A stretch of DNA of 14,672 nucleotides from Cycloclasticus sp. (lineage in GTDB: Bacteria; Pseudomonadota; Gammaproteobacteria; Methylococcales; Cycloclasticaceae): positions 1 to 14,672 of the forward strand of contig DUCA01000171.1 of NCBI GenBank assembly GCA_012960055.1, in the 5' to 3' direction. Below the pieces are notes generated by a model. The model saw only the letters and a list, made by a program, of their open reading frames with translations, was not told the DNA's origin and did not search any database. Shown here piece by piece: positions 1 through 7,159 of this stretch. The position numbers were made by a program, and so were the translations under genes. Position 1 is the first letter of the stretch, and each line of letters starts with the position of its first letter.

Positions 1-231
1 GCCCATGGTTGGAAAACCAAAACCTGCAGACGTGTACGCCTTATCTTTAGCAATGCCCATGGATGGCAGAAATGAATTATTCATGCGCAAAAAAGCTATT
101 TCTGTTGCGGAACTATCAACAACACAGGCATTAATTCCAATACCCAGCTCTTTTGCTTTTTCAACTGCTGCTTGCACTGCAGTACAAGCAGCCTGTGTTG
201 AAATATTTTTACTTGTAATACTATTAGACAT
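1..231 (-). CDS. GlcG/HbpS (DUF336, NahX-like) protein, 3' end beyond window
   Basis: The first 77 codons of a small protein that continues past the left edge. The ATG at 231 lies 6 bases after the stop of the catechol 2,3-dioxygenase gene, so the two are in one operon and probably translationally coupled; the ribosome site would lie inside the previous gene. The product begins MSNSITSKNISTQAACTAVQ, followed by a helix (AAVEKAKELGIGINACVVDS) and the typical GlcG/HbpS segment with SMGIAKDKAYTSAGFGFPT near residues 58-75. Members of this family are about 130-150 residues, so roughly half is missing. Related genes (for example nahX) often accompany meta-cleavage operons. HbpS binds haem, but the role in aromatic catabolism is not established. 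Family assignment is firm and function is open. Confidence 0.85.
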   Translation of the reverse strand, partial: MSNSITSKNISTQAACTAVQAAVEKAKELGIGINACVVDSSATEIAFLRMNNSFLPSMGIAKDKAYTSAGFGFPTMG

Positions 232-237
232 AACGGC

Positions 238-1158
238 TTACGATGTTACGCCCATAAAGCTATCAACCAATTGACGCGAGTGATAGAAAATGGCTTGACC
301 AACATTATCAGCATGCCACGTTAATACTGGGCTATCTGGGTAGACATAGCTATCTTCGGCAAACACTTCATTACGGTTACCGGAAGGGTCAAAGAAATAA
401 ATAGTTTTACCACGCGTTAAACCATGGCGTGTTGGGCCAGCTTCATGAGGGATATCTTCCATTGAAATAATATCCGCTGCCTTAAGCACTTCCTCCCACG
501 AGCCCAGTAAAAATGATGCGTGGTGCAACTTACCTGACTCTTCTGAACGAATAAAGGCAATATCGTGCGCTTTCGTACTGCACGTTAAGAACGCCGCAAT
601 TTGCAAGTCACCATCCACTATTTGCTCAGTTAATTGAAACTCTAAAGCCTCTTTGAAAAACTTTACGTTTTCGTCGAAGTTATCTCCATACAATAAGCAA
701 TGGTCAAAACGGATCACTTCCATCCCTTTAAGATCACGACGCCAAGGTGCTGGGTTAGTGGTAGAAATACCATTCCCAACTTGTTCTTTTTCAGCATACA
801 GCTCAAACGTGTGCCCTGCTGGAGCAGTAAAACGAACACGCTCACCACAACCATTTAGCTCACCAGCGGCAACTCTAGTTGTTTCAATACCGAAGTTTTT
901 AACGTTTGATTCAAAGCGCAATAAATCTTGCTCCGTTGCTACTTTAAACGCCATGTGATCCATACCAGAACGATCAGAAGGTTCCAATACCACAGAAAAC
1001 TTATCTTGCTCATCCCAACACTTCAAATACACACGACCTTGATCATCGCGATCTGTTTCAAGTAGGCCCATATCTTCACAATAGTGCTTCAGTGATTCTT
1101 CCATATCCAACACTTTTAGTTGAACGTGCCCTGGGCGTAAAATACCTGTCATTGCCAT
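238..1158 (-). CDS. dmpB: catechol 2,3-dioxygenase (extradiol, XylE/DmpB type)
   Basis: Opens the ring of catechol between carbons 2 and 3 to give 2-hydroxymuconic semialdehyde, the first meta-cleavage step, in the cytoplasm. At 306 residues it matches the two-domain XylE/DmpB enzymes (about 307). The Fe(II) ligands are visible as His153 (RFDHCLLYGD), His213 (KLHHASF) and Glu264 (GNRNEVF). The conserved second-shell residues His198 (KAHD), His245 (TRHG) and Tyr254 (IYFFDPSG) are also present. The N-terminal domain keeps RPGHVQL and DRDDQGRVYLK. The ATG at 1158 has a good AGGAGA ribosome site. The gene sits downstream of phenol hydroxylase and the ferredoxin, and would consume the catechol made by the former. 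Preference for methylcatechols cannot be read from the sequence. Confidence 0.96.
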   Translation of the reverse strand: MAMTGILRPGHVQLKVLDMEESLKHYCEDMGLLETDRDDQGRVYLKCWDEQDKFSVVLEPSDRSGMDHMAFKVATEQDLLRFESNVKNFGIETTRVAAGELNGCGERVRFTAPAGHTFELYAEKEQVGNGISTTNPAPWRRDLKGMEVIRFDHCLLYGDNFDENVKFFKEALEFQLTEQIVDGDLQIAAFLTCSTKAHDIAFIRSEESGKLHHASFLLGSWEEVLKAADIISMEDIPHEAGPTRHGLTRGKTIYFFDPSGNRNEVFAEDSYVYPDSPVLTWHADNVGQAIFYHSRQLVDSFMGVTS

Positions 1159-1225
1159 GATGCTTCTCCTGTTATATAACGTTTTAAATAACTTCTTTTG
1201 CTCATATGAGCGCTTACCTATAATT
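1159..1225 (-). repeat. Intercistronic spacer with two perfect palindromes
   Basis: The 67-base spacer between the ferredoxin and the dioxygenase gene is the longest inside the phenol operon. It holds the palindromes GTTATATAAC (1171-1180) and GCTCATATGAGC (1200-1211). The first lies directly upstream of the dioxygenase ribosome site. There is no U-run, so these are not terminators. They may be small RNA hairpins, a binding site or chance in AT-rich DNA. Confidence 0.35.
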
Positions 1226-1525
1226 CTAACGATTGACCGCTTTATTAAGCTTCCCGATCACACTCAATCGAATATCCGATTGGGGGAATATACGGCATGC
1301 TAAAACAACACCTTCAGCCTCTTCTTCTGCGGTTACGTGATCTCTGCTCATCTTCTTGCTGGCATATTCACCTTCAAGCACCCGAACTTTACAAACACCG
1401 CAACCACCACTTCTACAACCAACCGGTATGCCTTTTTTACCCAGTTGCTGCATACCTGCTAATACATGTTTCGTCTCGCTACAGGCATACTGCTCATCGG
1501 TGTCATCAATCGTAATTTGAAACAC
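1226..1525 (-). CDS. xylT: XylT/DmpQ-type [2Fe-2S] ferredoxin
   Basis: A 99-residue plant-type ferredoxin. The cluster cysteines are Cys37, Cys42, Cys45 (IPVGCRSGGCGVCKVRVL) and Cys77 (LACRIFPQ). The region MSRDHVTAEEEAEG closely resembles XylT. In TOL and dmp systems this protein reduces and so reactivates catechol 2,3-dioxygenase whose active-site iron has been oxidised, typically by substituted catechols. Its position directly before the dioxygenase supports that role. The start is a GTG at 1525, six bases after the phenol hydroxylase reductase stop, with only a weak AGAGA ribosome site, so coupling to the upstream gene is likely. I see no in-frame ATG that would preserve the N-terminal beta strand better. 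Confidence 0.93.
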   Translation of the reverse strand: MFQITIDDTDEQYACSETKHVLAGMQQLGKKGIPVGCRSGGCGVCKVRVLEGEYASKKMSRDHVTAEEEAEGVVLACRIFPQSDIRLSVIGKLNKAVNR

Positions 1526-1531
1526 TTTTCT

Positions 1532-2596
1532 CTAAATATTCCTAAACAACGGACTCTTTTTGCTTTCAGATTCTGCATCCGCCGCACTAAAGAATTTCTC
1601 CATAAACATATCTTTTTCAAACAAACGACCACGCATTAACATCGTAATGCAGGCATCAATCATCATCGGAGGGCCACACATATAAGCGCGGTAACCTTCA
1701 AACTTGCCGCCCATGTGCTCTTTTGCCACCTCATGGATATAGCCCGTTGGGCCGTCCCATTCTGCTTCGATATCCGGCCCTGAAAGACCCGGTACATACG
1801 TAAAGTTTTCGTGCTTTTCTGCCAACTCGTCGAATAAATCCTTGTAGTACAACTCCTCCAAGTTTCTAGCCCCTTGGAACAAAATAATTTCACGCGTATC
1901 ACCGGCTTCTAATAAATCCAAAATCATTGATTTTGGGCTGGCCAAACCAGAGCCACCACCAAAGAAAACCATCGGCTTGTCGTCTGAAATTCTTAAGAAG
2001 AAGTGACCATAAGGCGCTGAGAATTCAAGCGTATCACCTACTTTCAGTTCATTATGAATCCACGTTGTGCCCTCACCACCCGGAATTAACGCAATGTCAA
2101 ATTCTAGGATTGTTTTTTCATTCGGTGACTGCGCCATTGAAAATGGACGCGGCGTATCTAAACCCGGAATATGCAAATTAGCATATTGACCCGACTGAAA
2201 TTCCACCTCATCATCTTCAACTTCAAGGAAAACACCAATGATCCTCGGTGTTAACGTTTCAATCTTAACGACTTTTCCAACGAAGTCGCGAACAGGGATA
2301 TTCGCCGCATCTGGTTCTTCTTCTACATCTGCTTCAATAACGAGATCAGATTCAGGTATTGAACAGCACGTTAAGCACTTTTCACCACGTTCAAAATCCA
2401 TCAATGCAAATGGCGATGCTTCATCACCAATTTCCACTTCGCCCTCTAATACATCCACTTTACAGGTGCCGCACAAACCGTGACCACAGGCATGGGGCAA
2501 GTAAACACCCTGCCTTAAGGCTGCATCCAAAATGGTTTGATCATCTTCAACCTCAATGGTGATACCTAAAGGTTCAATCGTGACTTCAAAACTCAT
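1532..2596 (-). CDS. dmpP: phenol hydroxylase P5, FAD/[2Fe-2S] reductase
   Basis: Electron-transfer component of the multicomponent phenol hydroxylase. It passes electrons from NADH through FAD and a [2Fe-2S] cluster to the di-iron oxygenase. The 354 residues match DmpP (about 353). The N-terminal ferredoxin domain carries Cys37, Cys42 and Cys45 (HACGHGLCGTCKVDVLEGE) and Cys77 in the CLTCC run. The FAD domain has RPFSMAQSP near residue 150. The NAD domain has FFGGGSGLASPKSM near 211-224 and the CGPPMMIDA motif near the C terminus. The start codon at 2596 is 3 bases after the P4 stop with AAGG upstream. Because the dioxygenase and XylM-like genes elsewhere in the window lack their own reductase, this protein could be asked to serve them too, but nothing in the sequence proves it. 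Confidence 0.97.
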   Translation of the reverse strand: MSFEVTIEPLGITIEVEDDQTILDAALRQGVYLPHACGHGLCGTCKVDVLEGEVEIGDEASPFALMDFERGEKCLTCCSIPESDLVIEADVEEEPDAANIPVRDFVGKVVKIETLTPRIIGVFLEVEDDEVEFQSGQYANLHIPGLDTPRPFSMAQSPNEKTILEFDIALIPGGEGTTWIHNELKVGDTLEFSAPYGHFFLRISDDKPMVFFGGGSGLASPKSMILDLLEAGDTREIILFQGARNLEELYYKDLFDELAEKHENFTYVPGLSGPDIEAEWDGPTGYIHEVAKEHMGGKFEGYRAYMCGPPMMIDACITMLMRGRLFEKDMFMEKFFSAADAESESKKSPLFRNI

Positions 2597-2599
2597 CGT

Positions 2600-2959
2600 T
2601 TATAACCTTGTTCCATTAATACCCGTTAAGCCCGGTGTTTTGAAGCGGATTAAAGACTTATGGCCTACACCGTTATCTTTCAATGATTTTTCCATGTCCG
2701 GTGCGAACGATACGCCATCCAGAACCCATTCAACAGTCGACCAATCAATTTGTGCAAATTCTGGGTGGTCGCCAAATACTGACGCCATCACTTCAGACAC
2801 TAATGCTTGATACGGCATTTCTGGTGGCAATGGAAATGCTTGCGCAGCTGAAAACAATAAATGATCATCCCAACCCACATAAACCAATTGGTTACCGTGA
2901 AAATTTTCTACTTTATCTCTGACGATATCTACGTAACCGTCTCTTGCTATAACTGCCAT
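2600..2959 (-). CDS. dmpO: phenol hydroxylase P4, gamma subunit
   Basis: Small subunit of the (alpha-beta-gamma)2 hydroxylase core. At 119 residues it matches DmpO/PhN-gamma. Recognisable family segments are the N-terminal MAVIARDGYV, the LVYVGWDDHLLFSAAQAFPLP stretch split around residues 25-45, and VLDGVSFAPDMEKSLKDNGV near residues 79-98. It makes no metal contacts and is structural in known enzymes. An AGGAGA ribosome site precedes the ATG at 2959. The gene lies 29 bases after P3 and 3 bases before P5, as in classical dmp operons. The product ends with the basic KSLIRFKTPGLTG segment. Confidence 0.95.
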   Translation of the reverse strand: MAVIARDGYVDIVRDKVENFHGNQLVYVGWDDHLLFSAAQAFPLPPEMPYQALVSEVMASVFGDHPEFAQIDWSTVEWVLDGVSFAPDMEKSLKDNGVGHKSLIRFKTPGLTGINGTRL

Positions 2960-2988
2960 TTTTATCTCCTAACTTTAATCCGCAAGCC

Positions 2989-4506
2989 TTAGGCTTCCTT
3001 CACTTTTTTGTCTGCGCCTTTCCATTCCTGCCAGCGCGCATGGTCCTGTGAACCAATATAATCACCGCTATCTTCCGGTGCAAATTTATACCACTCAAGC
3101 ACTTCTGGAAGCGTTGGACCCCCACAGTTACCTTGGAAAATTTGGTGCACAGGCAACCATGCTTGTACGTATTTTTCTGGCTCGTGTTCAAAGATGTCTT
3201 TACAGCCATCTGAACAGAAGTGATATTTATCACCGCCATGCTCAGTCACTCTATAACTGATTTGCATAGGGTCTGTTTGAACTTCGGTGAAAATCATTGG
3301 AATCTGACAAATCTGACATAACTGAGGCAACCCTTTTTGATACTCAAATGTGCCTTCTTCTTTTTGCTTCGCCCAATATTCAAAACGTGGACGGTAGTAT
3401 TTATCAAATGTATCTGGGTACTTCTCAGACAACCAAGCCATTTTCTCTTCTGTTGGTAAGAACGTGTGGAAGCCTGTTGCATTACCCAATGAACAGAATA
3501 CTGACCAAACTTGATGGCTGACGTGCTCCGCTTCTGCTGTTGCCAATTCATGGTACTTCGGCATTCTTAAGCCATAGCGTGACAAGTCTTCAAATAACGC
3601 GCCGCCATTTTCAACAAAATACACATCCCATGCTTCTTTCCAAGACATTGGGCTATTGGTAAGCATATAGTCTTGCATTGCTGCTACCAACGCTAGTAAG
3701 CGATACGCTCTCCAGAAATGCTTATCCATCCAGCGTTGCACGATAGGCAAATTGTCTTCGTGCTGCTCTAGCATGAATTTGATAATTTCAAGACCTAGCG
3801 TCATGTGGCGTGACTCATCCGACTGCGCCGAGAAGCCAAAGGTTACTGTCGCCATGTCACCGTTGTATGCTGCGCCGGACATAAATGGCACAAACAACAA
3901 ATTGGTTAATACGTATTCAAAGGCAAATGAAATAGAGGTAATAAATTCAAAAGGTCCCGCCGTCATCGCGTCTTCAGCAAATGATTTAGGCACAGATAAG
4001 TACCACACACGGTCAAACTGATAGAACGGGTCATGCAAGCCATTAAAGTGCTTATTGTAATGACTGATGGTATGAACCTGCGTTTGCTGATGACGTAACT
4101 CATCAATCGCCTGCATTTGACAAGCCACTCGAGCGCCGTCGCCTCTGAAATGGCGACCTAAGTTTGCAAAGCCCCTGTGCGCCGCATATTCAATCGGCGT
4201 TACACCGGTAATGAATAGTTTAATCGCACTTAAGTAACTGGCATCAGACAAATTAGTTTGACCGTTGTTTTGCGCGAAACTATCAATAACCGCGTAAAGT
4301 TTTTTCTCTTTTTCCGCTTGGAATTTCCAGTAAGCATCCATCGTTAAACGGAATGGGTCTTCCCACTTATCCCAATCGGTAATTTTAATTCCCTCAAATG
4401 AGTCGTATGGAAATACGTCATCCATTTTTTGGTAGGTTGTTTCCCAACCCATACCACGTGTTAGCAATTCGTAACGTTTACGTAAATTTAATTTTTTTGC
4501 TGGCAT
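2989..4506 (-). CDS. dmpN: phenol hydroxylase P3, di-iron alpha subunit
   Basis: Catalytic subunit that inserts one oxygen atom of O2 into phenol to make catechol. About 505 residues, slightly shorter than DmpN (517). All six carboxylate-bridged di-iron ligands can be placed by spacing: Glu106 (PIEYAAH), Glu136 and His139 (AIDELRHQ), Glu197 (FAFEYVL), Glu231 and His234 (SDESRHMT). The C-terminal part holds a zinc-site-like set of four cysteines, CQIC near residue 396 and CSDGC near 430-434, the same spacing as the structural zinc of Pseudomonas phenol hydroxylase. The ATG at 4506 has an AGAGGA ribosome site. Family and role are secure. Substrate range (phenol, cresols, possibly benzene or toluene) cannot be decided. 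Confidence 0.97.
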   Translation of the reverse strand: MPAKKLNLRKRYELLTRGMGWETTYQKMDDVFPYDSFEGIKITDWDKWEDPFRLTMDAYWKFQAEKEKKLYAVIDSFAQNNGQTNLSDASYLSAIKLFITGVTPIEYAAHRGFANLGRHFRGDGARVACQMQAIDELRHQQTQVHTISHYNKHFNGLHDPFYQFDRVWYLSVPKSFAEDAMTAGPFEFITSISFAFEYVLTNLLFVPFMSGAAYNGDMATVTFGFSAQSDESRHMTLGLEIIKFMLEQHEDNLPIVQRWMDKHFWRAYRLLALVAAMQDYMLTNSPMSWKEAWDVYFVENGGALFEDLSRYGLRMPKYHELATAEAEHVSHQVWSVFCSLGNATGFHTFLPTEEKMAWLSEKYPDTFDKYYRPRFEYWAKQKEEGTFEYQKGLPQLCQICQIPMIFTEVQTDPMQISYRVTEHGGDKYHFCSDGCKDIFEHEPEKYVQAWLPVHQIFQGNCGGPTLPEVLEWYKFAPEDSGDYIGSQDHARWQEWKGADKKVKEA

Positions 4507-4525
4507 TTTATTATCCTCTTTAGCT

Positions 4526-4542
4526 CTGGCGCTCAGTGCCAG
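4526..4542 (-). other. Small hairpin over the P2 stop codon
   Basis: CTGGC (4526-4530) and GCCAG (4538-4542) can pair with a 7-base loop, just at the end of the P2 gene and before the ribosome site of P3. There is no U-run. It could slow ribosomes or protect an mRNA end and so adjust the subunit ratio, but a 5-bp stem may be chance. Confidence 0.25.
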
Positions 4543-4811
4543 CTAAGTTCAAATTTATCTTCGTCTTCATCAACATTTCCTGCCAATGAAATAAGAACGA
4601 GGTGAAGCTCTTGCACATCCCACTCGCGACCAATTTCCTCTTCAACCGTTTCTCGGTTCACAATAAGTCGACCTGGGGCTTCCATACGAACCAAGCCGGG
4701 TTGGTACTGAATGTTGACTGCTGAATTATCTTGCTCGACGGCTTCGATAATGGGTCGCGCATCTTCGTTATCTTGAACAATTAAAAATACAGTATTTTTC
4801 TTATCTGACAT
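4533..4811 (-). CDS. dmpM: phenol hydroxylase P2, regulatory/coupling protein
   Basis: A 92-residue MmoB/DmpM family effector protein without cofactors. It binds the hydroxylase and is required for productive coupling of reduction to oxygen activation. The length and the pattern FLIVQDNEDARPIIEAV near residues 9-25, then a beta-rich core (QYQPGLVRMEAPGRL) and the acidic tail DEDEDKFELSWH, are typical. The ATG at 4811 lies 2 bases after the P1 stop. Its ribosome site, AAGGAGT, overlaps that stop codon, so translation is probably coupled to P1. No unusual residues are seen. Confidence 0.95.
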   Translation of the reverse strand: MSDKKNTVFLIVQDNEDARPIIEAVEQDNSAVNIQYQPGLVRMEAPGRLIVNRETVEEEIGREWDVQELHLVLISLAGNVDEDEDKFELSWH

Positions 4812-4813
4812 GC

Positions 4814-5824
4814 TTAACTCCTTTTTAACCCGGTAACGCCGTTTTTAGTCAGGCGATTAAGTAACTCTTCTTTAACTTCAGCTAGCTGATTAATGCCGTC
4901 TGAACCAAACGCTTTAACAGCAATGGGTTCCATAGCAGACGTCAGCCTATCTGCCCACTTGTTAACCCATGTAGTTAGCAACTCTTGATTAGCTTCAGAT
5001 TCTTTCGCAGTTACTTTAGCCAAAGTATTGGTCCAACGAACCGTTTCTTTATACCAATCGTCCATAAACTCAGTGAGCATGGCCACAGTGGCACCGCCTT
5101 CGATAGTGATTTTCTTTTCGAAACGATCATAAAGAAGAGGGAAAATTAAGCCATCCAACACAAAGTTTTGCGCAATCATCAATTCAAACCAATCATCTAA
5201 CACAAACATGTCTTCAATCGCGTGACGTAAGCCTTGCCACTCAGGCGCTTCCATCCACGCTTCTTTAGCTGCATCGATGGCCGTTTCTTCATTACCATCA
5301 ATTAACAGGCCGATACGAGTAACGTATTGAGCCATACCCAATCTATCCATCGCATTAAACATACCAAGCGTGCTGAAGTTAGAGCCGACACTTTCCCCGG
5401 TAATTTGGCAATTATTCATATTGGCGGCCCACTCAACGTGGCGAAGCGGTACCAAAATTTCTCGAACTTGTTGCTTAACAGCTTCAGGTACTGAGTCAAA
5501 CAAATCACGTTTATCAACAAACGCAAAATTATGCTCCGCTACTTCTTGCTGCTTTGAGCGAGTAATCGTGTAAGTGCCATAGTAGTACTGACGTGGATCA
5601 GCAAAGCTGTACCAATCTTCCATCACAATAGCCGTTTTACTTGGATCATAGAGCTCGTGATCTTTATCCCAAAGAGGGCGGTACTGAAAATTAGTCGTTG
5701 GCTGAATATCATAAACAGCTTCTTGGTAACGAGAAGCAGGCTTCTTATCGCCAAAGCGCTCTTTTAAGTTGCCATACGACAACCGAACCGGCTGTATGGA
5801 TTTTGCTGAAATCTCAATACTCAT
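4814..5824 (-). CDS. dmpL: phenol hydroxylase P1, beta subunit
   Basis: Beta subunit of the hydroxylase core. It has the ferritin-like fold of the alpha subunit but no iron site and acts structurally. At 336 residues it is close to DmpL (331). Family features include the N-terminal region with YDIQPTTNFQYRPLWD (residues 39-54), the motif EDWYSFADPRQYYYGTYT (about 69-86) and RHVEWAANMNN (about 128-138). A good AGGAGA ribosome site precedes the ATG at 5824. The gene follows P0 by 35 bases and is 2 bases from P2. It must assemble with P3 and P4, and all three are present and intact here. Confidence 0.96.
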   Translation of the reverse strand: MSIEISAKSIQPVRLSYGNLKERFGDKKPASRYQEAVYDIQPTTNFQYRPLWDKDHELYDPSKTAIVMEDWYSFADPRQYYYGTYTITRSKQQEVAEHNFAFVDKRDLFDSVPEAVKQQVREILVPLRHVEWAANMNNCQITGESVGSNFSTLGMFNAMDRLGMAQYVTRIGLLIDGNEETAIDAAKEAWMEAPEWQGLRHAIEDMFVLDDWFELMIAQNFVLDGLIFPLLYDRFEKKITIEGGATVAMLTEFMDDWYKETVRWTNTLAKVTAKESEANQELLTTWVNKWADRLTSAMEPIAVKAFGSDGINQLAEVKEELLNRLTKNGVTGLKRS

Positions 5825-5859
5825 GTATTTCTCCTACCCTTATAAATTAATCTTATTGT

Positions 5860-6129
5860 CTATAAATCGTTTTCATCAAAGCCTGGAGCACCGAAACGCC
5901 ACTTTAACTTGTCGTAGTCAACGGCCGCTTCTTGTTCAGGCGTTAAGTGCTTCACCTGATTGGTTTCACAAAACTTTTTAAAGTGCTCGAAAGGCAATAC
6001 CAACTCAACATTAATGGTTGGGTCTTCAATTGCAAATTCAAACTCTACGTATTTTTCGTTGACGACATTCGTTACCCGCACATAACGCTGCCCTGGAATC
6101 CCCGAAATATCTTTGTTTGTCATAGTCAT
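5860..6129 (-). CDS. dmpK: phenol hydroxylase P0, assembly protein
   Basis: First gene of the phenol hydroxylase operon. P0 (DmpK/PhhK family, about 90 residues) is not part of the active enzyme; in known systems it helps assembly of the apo-hydroxylase with iron. The 89 residues show the family pattern RYVRVTN, then VEFEFAIEDP (near 29-38) and FEHFKKFCETNQV (near 47-59). An in-frame TGA at 6135-6133 rules out any start upstream of 6129, leaving ATG 6129 or ATG 6123. The first ATG has GAGAA directly against it, too close for a good ribosome site. The second has GAG at a normal 8-base distance and would remove only two residues. The sigma54-like promoter lies immediately upstream. Confidence 0.92.
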   Translation of the reverse strand: MTMTNKDISGIPGQRYVRVTNVVNEKYVEFEFAIEDPTINVELVLPFEHFKKFCETNQVKHLTPEQEAAVDYDKLKWRFGAPGFDENDL

Positions 6130-6141
6130 TTCTCATACTAG

Positions 6142-6157
6142 AGCAATATATATGCCA
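6142..6157 (-). promoter_or_regulatory. sigma54 (-24/-12) promoter motif of the phenol operon
   Basis: Read on the minus strand the motif is TGGCAT-N5-TTGCT, which matches the RpoN consensus TGGCAC-N5-TTGCW at all but one position, with the invariant GG and GC 10 bases apart. Phenol hydroxylase operons of the dmp type are classically driven by sigma54 with a DmpR/XylR-type activator, so the site is where biology predicts it. The predicted start of transcription is about 6131, only 2 bases before ATG 6129 and 8 before ATG 6123. Either the mRNA is nearly leaderless or the motif is fortuitous. Confidence 0.6.
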
Positions 6158-6232
6158 GCAATGCCAAACCCTTACTGCTATTGATCTTTGGTAAAGCCCA
6201 GCCACATAATCATTTACTTTAAACCGACAATA

Positions 6233-6250
6233 TTTCATCAAATGATAAAA
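6233..6250. promoter_or_regulatory. Inverted repeat, possible activator (UAS) site
   Basis: TTTCATCAAATGATAAAA is an inverted repeat with arms TTT-ATCA and TGAT-AAA around a central AA, with one mismatched pair. It lies about 100 bases upstream of the predicted transcription start. XylR/DmpR sites are palindromes of the TTGATCAATTGATCAA kind, which share the ATCAA/TTGAT core. Resemblance is partial. Confidence 0.35.
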
Positions 6251-6337
6251 AATGCAGCGCTGTTTTTAAAAATGTCGAACAGTTAAAGGTACGTGTGAAC
6301 AGCGTAAGATACAAGCACTTTCTACCATCTCACCAAT

Positions 6338-6359
6338 ATCAACAAGTAGCCACTTTGAT
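6338..6359. promoter_or_regulatory. Second inverted repeat, possible distal activator site
   Basis: ATCAA (6338-6342) and TTGAT (6355-6359) form inverted arms, with inner AGT/ACT also complementary if two bases are bulged. It is roughly 210-220 bases upstream of the predicted start and lies between the flavin reductase stop and the first repeat. Paired upstream activator sites are usual for sigma54 promoters of this type, but the match is weak. Confidence 0.25.
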
Positions 6360-6383
6360 GCGAATACTCTCGCGGTGGCAATG

Positions 6384-7103
6384 TTAAATCTCTGGCGTGT
6401 ACATATCCGAGAAAAAACTGGCCGGCATCAGGCTTTTATTTGCAATCAACAAATCAGCCACGGCTTTAACCATCGCCGGCGAACCGGCTGAATAAGCCTC
6501 CCATTTAGACATATCATTGGGCATGAGTCGATCGACAACATCCGTGATTAAACCCGTATGCCCATCCCAATCCTCTTGATCCGATAATGCAGGGTGGTAA
6601 TGGAAGCCTTGGTATTTATCCGCTAAGGCGTGCATGTAATCAGACTCCAACAACTCATCTTGTTCGCGACAACCTAGGAAATAATGAATTTCACGGTGCG
6701 CCAAATGATTCGACTCATCTAAATAATGAATCATAGAACGGATATAGCTCGCGCCAGATGCGCCCGCCACAAACACCACATTACAATCACTGTCTTCGCG
6801 TAAAAAAGCGCTACCCATTGGCATATGTAGTTGTAACGAATCCCCTTCTTTTAACGAGTACAAATAAATAGCACCTGCGCCAAACTTATCTTCCTTAACC
6901 AACAACTCAACCTCACCCACTTTATTAGGCGATGAAGCAATCGAATAATAAGCCACCTTATCTAAATCTGGCAATAATACGGCCAAATATTGACCTGCCT
7001 TAAAATCAACCGAGCTCGGCTCTGTTAATTTAATTCTCAGTAAAATAATGCCCTTGCTAACGGGTGCTGAATAGGTCACTTGACCGGTATGCGTTACATT
7101 CAT
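6384..7103 (-). CDS. Fre/LuxG-type NAD(P)H:flavin reductase
   Basis: A 239-residue ferredoxin-NADP reductase family protein without any iron-sulfur domain. The whole layout matches Fre-type flavin reductases (233 residues). There is an FAD/flavin domain with FKAGQYLAVLLPD (34-46), a nucleotide domain with AGASGASYIRSM (113-124), where Fre has AGGTGFSYARSI, and a short C-terminal FFSDMYTPEI. The predicted job is to supply free reduced flavin to a two-component monooxygenase, most likely the gene just upstream. Oddities: the usual R-P-F/Y-S flavin motif reads AYYS at 51-54, without the arginine, and the usual CGPP-type segment reads AGSPAM at 206-211. The GAGAG ribosome site is moderate. A reductase feeding a ferredoxin or oxygenase directly is the alternative. 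Confidence 0.75.
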   Translation of the reverse strand: MNVTHTGQVTYSAPVSKGIILLRIKLTEPSSVDFKAGQYLAVLLPDLDKVAYYSIASSPNKVGEVELLVKEDKFGAGAIYLYSLKEGDSLQLHMPMGSAFLREDSDCNVVFVAGASGASYIRSMIHYLDESNHLAHREIHYFLGCREQDELLESDYMHALADKYQGFHYHPALSDQEDWDGHTGLITDVVDRLMPNDMSKWEAYSAGSPAMVKAVADLLIANKSLMPASFFSDMYTPEI

Positions 7104-7125
7104 TTAAAACTCTCGTGTTAACTAA

Positions 7126-7159
7126 AATAAAAGGCCGCACAAAAACATTTCATGCGGCC
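7126..7159 (-). terminator. Hairpin with U-run between monooxygenase and reductase genes
   Basis: On the minus strand GGCCGCA (from 7159) pairs with TGCGGCC (to 7133) around a 13-base loop and is followed by TTTTATTTT. This looks like an intrinsic terminator after the monooxygenase gene. The reductase starts only 23 bases beyond the U-run, so either read-through sets a lower reductase level or a promoter lies inside this short gap. Confidence 0.6.

Noticed and set aside
5..274. Plus-strand open frame of 89 codons at the left edge
   Set aside because: It is antisense to the GlcG/HbpS gene and the end of the dioxygenase gene, both of which have clear family matches. It has no recognisable domain.
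653..958. Plus-strand open frame inside the catechol dioxygenase gene
   Set aside because: Opposite-strand shadow of a well-conserved coding sequence, with no family resemblance.
4075..4520. Truncated P3 N terminus, since the protein is about 12 residues shorter than DmpN
   Set aside because: There is a good ribosome site at the chosen ATG and all iron ligands are present, so this is ordinary length variation.
6038..6241. Minus-strand open frame overlapping P0 and its upstream region
   Set aside because: Different frame from P0, no family resemblance, and it runs through the promoter region.
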